Source: Nonomuraea sp. (GTDB lineage Bacteria > Actinomycetota > Actinomycetes > Streptosporangiales > Streptosporangiaceae). From it: a DNA stretch of 9,682 bases. Every line of letters begins with the position of its first letter. Positions within the stretch are counted from its first letter, which is position 1. The position numbers and the translations under genes are program-made. Below, one piece after another: positions 1 through 5,920 of the stretch. The stretch is taken from the NCBI GenBank assembly GCA_013362835.1, contig JABFVJ010000262.1:1-9682 (forward strand), in the 5' to 3' direction. The notes below the pieces were generated by a model. It saw only the letters and a list, made by a program, of their open reading frames with translations. It was not told the DNA's origin and did no database searches.

Positions 1-840
1 GTACGGCTCCGCCGCGTCGATCCCGCACGTCCGCAGCCCGGCGTTGAGCTCGGCCGGGCCGGACCCGCCGAGCGCGGCGACGACGAGCTGACCGGCCAGG
101 CGGCGTTCGACGCGGCGGCCCTCGTCCATGCGGCCGCGTTCGAGCCCGACGCAGGCGGCCAGCTCGTAGCCGAGGTCGGCGCGGCCGAGCAGGTCGCCGT
201 CGCAGGCGAGGGCCCAGCCTGCCGCCCGGTGGCCACGCCCGACCGCGAAGAGCGTCGCGCCGCCGGCGAGGGCGGGCAGCCGGGGCGCGGTCAGGTACGC
301 CTTGGCCAGCCCCACCGGATCGGCCGCCGACCCCACGATCACCTCGCCGGACGCGGACAGGACGGCCCCGGTGACGCCCAGCTCGGCGGCGGTCAGCTCG
401 AACAGCTCCCGCAGGTCAGCGCCCTCGGCGATGGCCGCGACGAGCCTGCGATGCCGGTCGAGCGCGTCGCGTACGTCACCGGACAGGCGCGGCGCGACCA
501 GCTCGGCCAGCGTACGGAAGGAGACCTCGACGGGCACCTCGACCAGCGGCAGCCCCGCCCGCTCGCAGGCCGCGACCAGGTCGGCGGGCACGTGACCGAG
601 ATGGGCCGCGCCCGCGCCGAGCGCGGCGACCCCCGCCTCGGCCAGCGCGGTCACGAAGCGGCCGGAGTCGCCGGGCGCGTGCCGCCACATGAGCCCGGTC
701 AGCACCAGCTCGCCGCCGGACAGGTAGCGGCCCGGCTCGGGCAGGTCGGTGATGTGGACCGTGCCGAACTCGCGATCGGGGTCGCCCGCCAGCAGCGTGA
801 GACCCAGCTCGTCGATCGTCAGCAGGTCACTGATGCGCAC
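1..840 (-). CDS. pucR: PucR-family transcriptional regulator, C-terminal part outside the window
   Basis: The minus strand is open from a GTG at 840 to the window edge, giving 280 residues. The N-terminus (MRISDLLTIDELGLTLLAG, then DREFGTVHITDLPEPGRYLSG and GELVLTGLMW) matches the PucR/PurC-like N-terminal domain, roughly residues 1-125. A second region from about 130 (RHRRLVAAIAEGADLRELFEL, then AVLSASGEVIVGSA) looks like the GAF-like middle sensor part. The helix-turn-helix expected at the C-terminus would lie beyond position 1. In Bacillus, PucR controls purine degradation genes. Here the gene sits back to back with a xanthine dehydrogenase subunit, with 95 bases between them, so control of that gene and of itself is the natural inference. 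No Shine-Dalgarno sequence precedes the GTG, and a TATATT lies seven bases upstream, so the message may be leaderless. The family call is firm; the purine role is inferred from context. Confidence 0.88.
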   Translation of the reverse strand, partial: MRISDLLTIDELGLTLLAGDPDREFGTVHITDLPEPGRYLSGGELVLTGLMWRHAPGDSGRFVTALAEAGVAALGAGAAHLGHVPADLVAACERAGLPLVEVPVEVSFRTLAELVAPRLSGDVRDALDRHRRLVAAIAEGADLRELFELTAAELGVTGAVLSASGEVIVGSAADPVGLAKAYLTAPRLPALAGGATLFAVGRGHRAAGWALACDGDLLGRADLGYELAACVGLERGRMDEGRRVERRLAGQLVVAALGGSGPAELNAGLRTCGIDAAEPY

Positions 841-870
841 TTGGAGGAATATACAAGGCCGATGTGTCAA
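841..870 (-). promoter_or_regulatory. Candidate leaderless promoter of the PucR gene
   Basis: Read on the minus strand, a TATATT (848-853) lies seven bases before the GTG start. That places transcription start at or next to the start codon, and no Shine-Dalgarno sequence is present. A TTGACA (865-870) lies further upstream, but only 11 bases from the TATATT, too close for a normal -35/-10 pair. It may be an operator part or an unrelated match. Confidence 0.4.
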
Positions 871-876
871 CCGATG
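859..876. promoter_or_regulatory. Direct repeat CCGATG with 12-base period, possible regulator site
   Basis: CCGATG occurs at 859-864 and again at 871-876, separated by TGTCAA, in the 95-base divergent pucR/pucD region. A tandem TCACG TCACG follows at 886-895. Closely spaced short repeats between a regulator and its likely target are candidate binding sites. The repeats are seen directly; their function is inference. Confidence 0.25.
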
Positions 877-904
877 ACCGGGATTTCACGTCACGGGCAT
901 AGGA

Positions 905-918
905 GGCCGGGCCCGGCC
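905..918. promoter_or_regulatory. Perfect 14-bp palindrome before the xanthine dehydrogenase gene
   Basis: GGCCGGGCCCGGCC reads the same on both strands and ends 17 bases before the pucD ATG. It could be an operator or, in RNA, a short hairpin (GGCCG stem) beside the ribosome site. In DNA this GC-rich, such palindromes also arise by chance. Confidence 0.25.
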
Positions 919-935
919 GGTGCTCTACTCGGAGG

Positions 936-3146
936 ATGACGGAGACGGTCCACTCCACCAGGTCCGAAGGGGTCGTCGGGTCCGAGGGGGTCGGCGCGAG
1001 CGCGCGGCGGCCGGACGCGCCGCTGAAGGTGACCGGCGAGTTCGCCTACGCCTCCGACCTGTGGATCGACGGCATGGTGTGGGGCACGACGCTGCGCAGC
1101 CCGCACGCCTCGGCGTGGATCCGCTCGATCGACGTGGGCCCGGCGCTGAAGATGGCCGGCGTGCTGGCCGTGCTCACCCACGAGGACGTGCCCGGCGAGA
1201 AGTTCTACGGCCTTGAGCACAAGGACCAGCCGGTGCTGGCCATCGACCAGGTCCGCTACCAGGGCGAGCCGGTCGCGCTGGTGGCCGCCGACCATCCGGA
1301 GACCGCGCGCAGGGCGGCGGCGGCCATCGTGGTGGAGTACGAGCCGCGCCCGGCGGTGACCGATCCGCGCGAGTCCCGCGAGTACGTCAGGCGCCAGCCC
1401 GTACGCAAGGGCGACACGTTCGAGGCCGAGGTCGTCGTCACCGGCGAGTACGAGGTCGGCATGCAGGACCAGGCGTTCCTCGGCCCCGAGTCCGGCCTCG
1501 CGGTCCCGGCCGAGGACGGCGGCGTCGACCTGTTCATCGCCACCCAGTGGCTGCACGTCGACCGCGACCAGCTCGCCCCCTGCCTCGGCCTGCCGCCCGA
1601 GAAGGTGCGCCTGACGCTGTCGGGCGTCGGCGGCGCGTTCGGCGCCCGCGAGGACCTGTCGATGCAGGCGCACGCGTGCATGCTGGCCCTGCGGCTGAAC
1701 CGGCCCGTCAAGATCGTCTACAGCCGGGAGGAGTCGTTCTTCGGCCACGTGCACCGCCATCCGGCGAGGATGCGCTACGAGCACGGCGCGACCAGGGACG
1801 GCAGGCTCGTCTACGTCAAGGCCGACCTCCTGCTGGACGGCGGCGCGTACTGCTCCTCCTCCCCCGCCGTGGTGGGCAACGCGGCGTCGCTGGGCGTGGG
1901 GCCGTACGAGGTGCCGAACGTGCGGATCGAGGCCACCGGCGTCTACACCAACAACCCGCCGTGCGGCGCGATGCGCGGGTTCGGCGCGGTTCAGGCGTGT
2001 TTCGCCTATGAGTCGCAGATGGACCGGCTCGCGGAGGCGTGCGGGCTGTCGCCGGTCGAGATCCGGGTGCGCAACGCCGTCTCGCAGGGCTCGGCGCTGG
2101 CCACCGGCCAGGTGATCGACTCCCCCGCGCCGCTGGCGGACATGCTGCGCGACCTCGCCGCCATGCCGCTGCCGGGGCCCGCCGCCTCCGACCTGCGGGC
2201 GCTGCCGGGCGGCGTCTCCCAGACCACCCACGGCGAGTCCGTACGGCGCGGCGTCGGCTACGGCGTCGGCATCAAGAACATCTGCTTCTCCGAGGGCTTC
2301 GACGACTACTCCACTGCCAGGGTGCGGGCCGAGCTGGTGGGCGGCGTGCCGCGCGTCACCGTGCACACCGCCGCCGCCGAGGTGGGCCAGGGCCTGGTCA
2401 CGATCCAGGCGCAGATCGCGCGCACCGAGCTCGGCGTCGAGGAGGTCACCGTGGCGACCGCCGACACCGCCGTCGGCTCGGCGGGCTCGTCGTCGGCCTC
2501 GCGGCAGTCGTACGTGACCGGCGGCGCGGTGCGGGCGGCCTGCCAGGCCGTGCGCGAACGGTTCGGGGGGCTGCCCGCGCGCGAGGCGCTGGCCAGGTTC
2601 GGGCCGATCGAGGAGACCCGCGAGTACCGGCACCGGCCGACGTACCCGATGGACCCGGTGACCGGGCAGGGCGACTCGCACACGCAGCTGGCGCTGTGTG
2701 TGCACCGCGCGGTGGTGGACGTGGACGTCGAGCTGGGCCTGGTCAAGGTGGTCGAGCTCGCGGCGGTGCAGGACGTGGGCCGGATACTGAACCCGCTCGC
2801 GCTGGAGGGCCAGATCCACGGCGGCTCGGCCCAGGGGCTCGGCCTGGCGCTGATGGAGGAGATCCGGGTACGCGAAGGCCGCGTGCTGAACCCGTCGTTC
2901 ACCGACTACCTCATCCCCACCATTCTCGACATGCCGCCGATGCGGCTGAAGATCCTGGAAAATCCGGACCCGAACGCCCCGTACGGGCTGCGCGGCGCCG
3001 GCGAGCCTCCCACGCTCTCCTCGACTCCGGCCGTCGCCGCCGCCGTACGCGCCGCCACCGGCCTCCGGTTGACTCGCGTTCCGATCAGGCCGGAAGATAT
3101 CGCCTTGTCCAACGACGGGGAGGTATCCGATGGCAAGCGGTCGTGA
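936..3146 (+). CDS. pucD: Xanthine dehydrogenase molybdenum-binding subunit, PucD type
   Basis: The 736-residue protein is the large molybdopterin subunit that hydroxylates hypoxanthine/xanthine towards urate, close to the usual PucD length. Visible motifs in order: VTGEFAYASDLW (32-43) of the N-terminal a/b-hammerhead domain; Q177 in GMQDQAFL; GGAFGARE (232-239), where E239 matches bovine Glu802; R347 in CGAMRGFGAVQ; GQGLVTIQ (484-491) of the cofactor site; SAGSSSASRQSY; and GAGEPP with E690, the general base (bovine Glu1261). ATG 936 is the only usable start: an in-frame TAG lies at 900-902 and no other start codon lies between. Its GGAGG abuts the ATG, an odd spacing. Partner FAD and 2Fe-2S subunits are absent downstream. 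The stop overlaps the next gene by 17 bases. Another hydroxylase of the family is possible, since the residue aligning with bovine Arg880 does not seem to be Arg. Confidence 0.93.
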   Translation: MTETVHSTRSEGVVGSEGVGASARRPDAPLKVTGEFAYASDLWIDGMVWGTTLRSPHASAWIRSIDVGPALKMAGVLAVLTHEDVPGEKFYGLEHKDQPVLAIDQVRYQGEPVALVAADHPETARRAAAAIVVEYEPRPAVTDPRESREYVRRQPVRKGDTFEAEVVVTGEYEVGMQDQAFLGPESGLAVPAEDGGVDLFIATQWLHVDRDQLAPCLGLPPEKVRLTLSGVGGAFGAREDLSMQAHACMLALRLNRPVKIVYSREESFFGHVHRHPARMRYEHGATRDGRLVYVKADLLLDGGAYCSSSPAVVGNAASLGVGPYEVPNVRIEATGVYTNNPPCGAMRGFGAVQACFAYESQMDRLAEACGLSPVEIRVRNAVSQGSALATGQVIDSPAPLADMLRDLAAMPLPGPAASDLRALPGGVSQTTHGESVRRGVGYGVGIKNICFSEGFDDYSTARVRAELVGGVPRVTVHTAAAEVGQGLVTIQAQIARTELGVEEVTVATADTAVGSAGSSSASRQSYVTGGAVRAACQAVRERFGGLPAREALARFGPIEETREYRHRPTYPMDPVTGQGDSHTQLALCVHRAVVDVDVELGLVKVVELAAVQDVGRILNPLALEGQIHGGSAQGLGLALMEEIRVREGRVLNPSFTDYLIPTILDMPPMRLKILENPDPNAPYGLRGAGEPPTLSSTPAVAAAVRAATGLRLTRVPIRPEDIALSNDGEVSDGKRS

Positions 3147-3363
3147 AGCCGCCGAGGCCGAGTTCAGGCGCTTCGACACCGACGGCGACGGTCTGCTGAC
3201 CGCGGCCGAGATCAGGCAGGCCAACGAGGCACTGGGGGTGCACGGCGCCTCCGAGGAGGAGATCGAGGCGTTCGTCAGGTCTGCCGACACCGACGGCGAC
3301 GGCAGGATCGGGCTGGAGGAGTTCGTCGGCCTGGTCGGCCACGGGCGCCACGAGAAGGCATGA
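3130..3363 (+). CDS. Small two-EF-hand calcium-binding protein, coupled to pucD
   Basis: The 77-residue, soluble-looking protein has no signal peptide or membrane segment. Two canonical EF-hand loops are present: DTDGDGLLTAAE (16-27) and DTDGDGRIGLEE (53-64), each with Asp at 1, 3 and 5, Gly at 6 and Glu at 12, flanked by helix-forming residues. This is the minimal paired EF-hand fold, likely a cytoplasmic calcium sensor or buffer. The start is fixed by GGGGAGG (3117-3123) six bases before the ATG. The ATG lies inside the end of pucD (17-base overlap, different frame), so translation is probably coupled and the protein made in proportion to the dehydrogenase subunit. The two loops share an identical 18-base stretch (3174-3191 and 3285-3302). 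Calcium binding is well supported; any effect on purine metabolism is inference from position. Confidence 0.93.
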   Translation: MASGREAAEAEFRRFDTDGDGLLTAAEIRQANEALGVHGASEEEIEAFVRSADTDGDGRIGLEEFVGLVGHGRHEKA

Positions 3364-3410
3364 TCATGTCCCCCGCCGGGTAGGTGACCCGCACTCCCCT
3401 CGATCATGAT
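3359..3410. promoter_or_regulatory. Two related palindromes before the permease gene, candidate operator pair
   Basis: CATGATCATG (3359-3368) and ATCATGAT (3403-3410) are perfect palindromes sharing the core ATCATG. Their centres are 43 bases apart, close to four helical turns, and they flank the short gap before the NCS2 gene. They are AT-rich against a GC-rich background. A regulator binding both on one DNA face is plausible. Another reading is RNA structure: TCCCCC (3369-3374) can pair with GGGGGA (3412-3417), the likely ribosome site. Confidence 0.35.
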
Positions 3411-3424
3411 GGGGGGATGGTGCG

Positions 3425-4804
3425 GTGCTCGACAGACTCTTCGAGCTGACCGGGCGGGGGACCACCGTCGGGCGTGAGGTCAGGGGCGGCCTGACCACGT
3501 TCATGGCGATGGCCTACATCATCCTGCTCAACCCGATCATCCTGGCCGGCGCGAAGGACGTCACGGGGGCCCGCCTCTCGATCGCCGAGCTGACCACCTC
3601 GACCGCGCTGGCCGCCGCGATCTCCACGCTGCTCATGGCGTTCGTCGGCAACGCGCCCTTCGGCCTCGCCGCCGGGCTCGGCCTGAACGCGGTGGTCGCC
3701 TACCAGGCCGCGCCGCACATGACCTGGGCGCAGGCGATGGGCCTGGTCGTGCTGGAGGGCCTCGTCATCATCATCCTGGCCGTGACCGGCCTGCGCACCC
3801 TGATCATGAACGCCATCCCGCTCGCGCTCAAGCACGCGATCAGCGTCGGGATCGGCCTGTTCATCGCCCTGATCGGCCTGGTCGACGCCGGTTTCGTGGC
3901 GCAGGGCACGGGCACGCCCGTGCAGCTCGGCGCGACCGGCCACCTGACGGGCTGGCCGGTCGCGGTCTTCTGCTTCGGCCTGCTCCTGATGATCGTCCTG
4001 TACGTGCGCAGGACCCCGGCCGCGATCCTCATCAGCATCGCGGTCACCGCCGTCCTCGCGATCGTGGTCAACTCGCTGGCGGCCGTCGAGCCCGCGTCGT
4101 GGGGCGTGGTCGCGCCGCACGTGCCCGAGTCGCTGGTCGCGGCGCCCAGTTTCGGGCTGGTGGGGCAGTTCGACCTGTTCGGCGGGTTCGCCAGGGCGGG
4201 GGCGCTGACCGCGACCGTGGTGCTGTTCACGCTGGTGCTGTCGGGGTTCTTCGACGCGATGGGCACGATCATCGGCGTCAGCGACGAGGCCGGCCTCGTG
4301 GACGAGCGCGGACGGGTGCCGCGGCTCGGCCGGATCCTGACCGTCGACGGCGTCGCGGGCATGGTCGGCGGCTCGGTCAGCTCGTCGGCCAACACGGTCT
4401 TCGTCGAGTCGGCCGCCGGTGTCGGGGAGGGGGCGCGTACGGGTCTGGCCAGCGTCGTGACCGGGGCGCTGCTCGGGCTGACGCTGCTGTTCACGCCGAT
4501 CGCCGCGGTGGTGCCCGCGGCCGCGGCGGCGCCCGCGCTGGTGCTGGTCGGGGCGCTGATGATGATGCAGTCCAAGAACGTGCCCTGGGACGACCTGGAG
4601 CTCGCCGTCCCGGCGTTCCTGACGATCGCGCTGATGCCGTTCACCTACTCGATCACGAACGGCGTGGGCGCCGGGGTGATCGTCTACACGCTGATCAAGG
4701 CGGCCCGCGGGCGGTTCGCGGAGATCCCGTGGCTGCTCTGGGTGGTCTCGCTGATCTTCCTGGCGTACTTCGGGATCAACGCCCTAGAGGAACTGTTCGG
4801 TTAG
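3425..4804 (+). CDS. NCS2-family purine permease, AzgA/PbuG-like
   Basis: The 459-residue integral membrane protein probably imports hypoxanthine, guanine or adenine with protons. The N-terminus (GREVRGGLTTFMAMAYIILLN) is the hallmark of the AzgA/PbuG/PurP branch. LAAGLGLNA holds N88, matching the conserved Asn of TM3. SGFFDAMGT contains D277 (TM8) and VFVESAAGVGEGARTGLAS contains E328 (TM10); both acidic positions are essential in fungal AzgA. Hydrophobic segments continue throughout, compatible with the 12-14 membrane spans of the family. The GTG start has a GGGGGGA (3411-3417) seven bases upstream; nearby ATGs at 3406, 3409 and 3417 are out of frame. It follows pucD and the EF-hand gene in the same direction, so it supplies substrate for the pathway. 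The stop overlaps the convergent gene by four bases. The exact base transported cannot be read from sequence. Confidence 0.94.
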   Translation: MLDRLFELTGRGTTVGREVRGGLTTFMAMAYIILLNPIILAGAKDVTGARLSIAELTTSTALAAAISTLLMAFVGNAPFGLAAGLGLNAVVAYQAAPHMTWAQAMGLVVLEGLVIIILAVTGLRTLIMNAIPLALKHAISVGIGLFIALIGLVDAGFVAQGTGTPVQLGATGHLTGWPVAVFCFGLLLMIVLYVRRTPAAILISIAVTAVLAIVVNSLAAVEPASWGVVAPHVPESLVAAPSFGLVGQFDLFGGFARAGALTATVVLFTLVLSGFFDAMGTIIGVSDEAGLVDERGRVPRLGRILTVDGVAGMVGGSVSSSANTVFVESAAGVGEGARTGLASVVTGALLGLTLLFTPIAAVVPAAAAAPALVLVGALMMMQSKNVPWDDLELAVPAFLTIALMPFTYSITNGVGAGVIVYTLIKAARGRFAEIPWLLWVVSLIFLAYFGINALEELFG

Positions 4805-5769
4805 CGGATGTCGCCGCTGTTGCAGGCCACGCCGTTGCCGTCGAGGTCGGGATACCAGGAGTACTCCTCGTGCGTGCCTTTGCTGTAGGGGCCGTCGCCG
4901 GCGGCCTGGGCCTCCTTGCAGCTCGCGTAGCGCTTGTCGGGGGTGCGGCGGGCGCCGTTGGCGGGGGCCGTGGAACCGGTCGTGCCGTTGGTGCCGTTGG
5001 TGCCGTTCGTGCCGTTCGTGCCCGTGGAACCGGTCTGGCCGGTCGTGCCGGTGGTCGGCTGGGTGCCGGTGGTCGGCTGGGCCGGCTGGGTGGCGGGGGG
5101 TCGCTGCTGGGCGGGGTCGGACGGCTGGGACGGGGAGGTGCCCGCGTCGCCCGGCGGGCCGAGCAGGCGGCTCACCAGCGCGTCGGCCTCCTCCTTGGAG
5201 AAGCCCGCGATGCTCATGCTGTCGCCGTCCAGGCTCTGCGTGACGACGGGCGCGGCGAGGACGGTCTTCGGCGTCTGCTCCCCCTCGGGGGCCAGCACGA
5301 TCGCCACCTGCCGCTGCGCGGGCTGCAGCTCGTCGATGAGCCGCACCAGCCGGCTCTTGAAGGCGGGCGCGACGGCGATGCGCACGGAGTAGGAGCCGTC
5401 GGACTCGCGCTTGGCCTCGATCCGCTGCACGGCGCCGACCGTGACGCCGTCCTCCAGGAGGTAGCAGGTGGTCTGCGCCTCGTCGAGCACGGCGGGCTCG
5501 CCGGGGCACGGCGCGGTCTTCGTCTCCTTGACCGGCGCGAAGTGGATGGGCACGGCCAGGCGCTGGGGCGGCGCGCCGCCGAGGAGCGGCGCGTCGGGGC
5601 TCCTGGTCATCAGGACGGCGACCGTGCCGAGCACGCCCGCCACGGCCACGACGAGCACGAGCGAGACGGTGAGCACGATGGTGGTGAGCCGGCTGGCCTT
5701 CGGCTCTCCCGGCTCTCCCGGCTCCTCCGGCGGCGCCTCTACCGGCTTGTCCATCGTTGACGACCCCAT
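4801..5769 (-). CDS. Membrane-anchored protein with SecDF P1-head-like domain and C-terminal excalibur calcium-binding domain
   Basis: Of 322 residues, about 27 form a charged, proline-rich cytoplasmic start (PEEPGEPGEP), followed by one membrane helix (about 28-54). The outer region (about 70-205) resembles the SecDF P1-head domain of actinobacterial orphan proteins: AVPIHFAPV, a Cys pair, then RQVAIVLAPEG, TVLAAPVV and SIAGFSKEEADAL. A low-complexity Thr/Gly/Asn/Pro linker (about 206-278) leads to an excalibur domain: YASCKEAQAAGDGPY, then PDLDGNGVAC with D308, D310, N312 and paired C284/C316. Excalibur motifs bind calcium through a DxDxDG-like loop; here the usual Glu after the last Cys is Asn. 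The protein probably sits on the outer membrane face. An internal ATG at 5754 (317 residues) has GGGG at better spacing and may be the real start. The P1-head assignment is by eye and less certain than the excalibur one. Confidence 0.85.
   Translation of the reverse strand: MGSSTMDKPVEAPPEEPGEPGEPKASRLTTIVLTVSLVLVVAVAGVLGTVAVLMTRSPDAPLLGGAPPQRLAVPIHFAPVKETKTAPCPGEPAVLDEAQTTCYLLEDGVTVGAVQRIEAKRESDGSYSVRIAVAPAFKSRLVRLIDELQPAQRQVAIVLAPEGEQTPKTVLAAPVVTQSLDGDSMSIAGFSKEEADALVSRLLGPPGDAGTSPSQPSDPAQQRPPATQPAQPTTGTQPTTGTTGQTGSTGTNGTNGTNGTNGTTGSTAPANGARRTPDKRYASCKEAQAAGDGPYSKGTHEEYSWYPDLDGNGVACNSGDIR
4982..5080. repeat. Short tandem repeats encoding the Thr-Gly-Asn and Pro-Thr-Thr-Gly linker
   Basis: Four 9-base units (GTGCCGTTG or GTGCCGTTC) run from 4982 to 5017 on the plus strand and encode TNG repeats on the minus strand. 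An 18-base unit is repeated exactly at 5045-5062 and 5063-5080, encoding the repeated PTTGTQ. All unit lengths are multiples of three, so length changes would keep the frame. A smaller 9-base repeat (GGCTCTCCC at 5702-5719) encodes PGEPGEP near the N-terminus. Confidence 0.85.
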
Positions 5770-5920
5770 CCTGGACGTTCGGGCTGCCGGTGAGCCTATC
5801 GAGGACGGGCGGAACCGGGGTAATCAGCCGAAGAATCCTCACCTTTCCGTGAGTTCGGAGGAAGAATGCAAGAAGGAACGCAGGTTGTCGGCACTTTCCA
5901 CGCGAACGAGGGATGACCCC
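5770..5920. promoter_or_regulatory. Divergent promoter region between the excalibur gene and ald, with an inverted repeat
   Basis: These 151 bases separate two divergent genes and must contain both promoters. CTCAC and GTGAG form an inverted repeat at 5838-5853 with a six-base spacer. CCTC (5837-5840) and GGAGG (5857-5861) add a weaker outer pairing. Alanine dehydrogenase genes in actinobacteria are often controlled by Lrp/AsnC regulators, whose sites are degenerate inverted repeats, so this is a candidate operator. A weak minus-strand -10 (TAGGCT, 5793-5798) could serve the excalibur gene. No strong -35/-10 pair is visible for ald. Confidence 0.4.

Noticed and set aside
865..870. TTGACA on the minus strand as the -35 of the pucR promoter
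   Set aside because: It is only 11 bases from the TATATT, too close for a normal sigma-factor spacing, so it was not called as a -35 element.
229..939. Plus-strand open frame opposite pucR
   Set aside because: The minus-strand frame encodes a clear PucR N-terminal domain; the plus-strand product is shadow-like.
891..3407. Long minus-strand open frame (838 codons) opposite pucD and the EF-hand gene
   Set aside because: It is a shadow of GC-rich codon use: Arg/His/Gly/Ala-rich with no recognisable domain, while the plus strand has complete motif-bearing proteins.
3364..3424. Purine riboswitch upstream of the permease
   Set aside because: The 61-base gap is too short for a purine aptamer plus expression platform, and none of the conserved core was recognised.
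4099..5760. Plus-strand open frame bridging the permease end and the excalibur gene
   Set aside because: It is out of frame with the permease, rich in Arg/Gly/Ala, with no motifs, and runs through the antisense of a well-supported gene.
5468..5920. Upstream extension of the ald frame
   Set aside because: Alignment to 371-residue alanine dehydrogenases starts at 5921 with a good ribosome site, and the extension overlaps the start of the excalibur gene.
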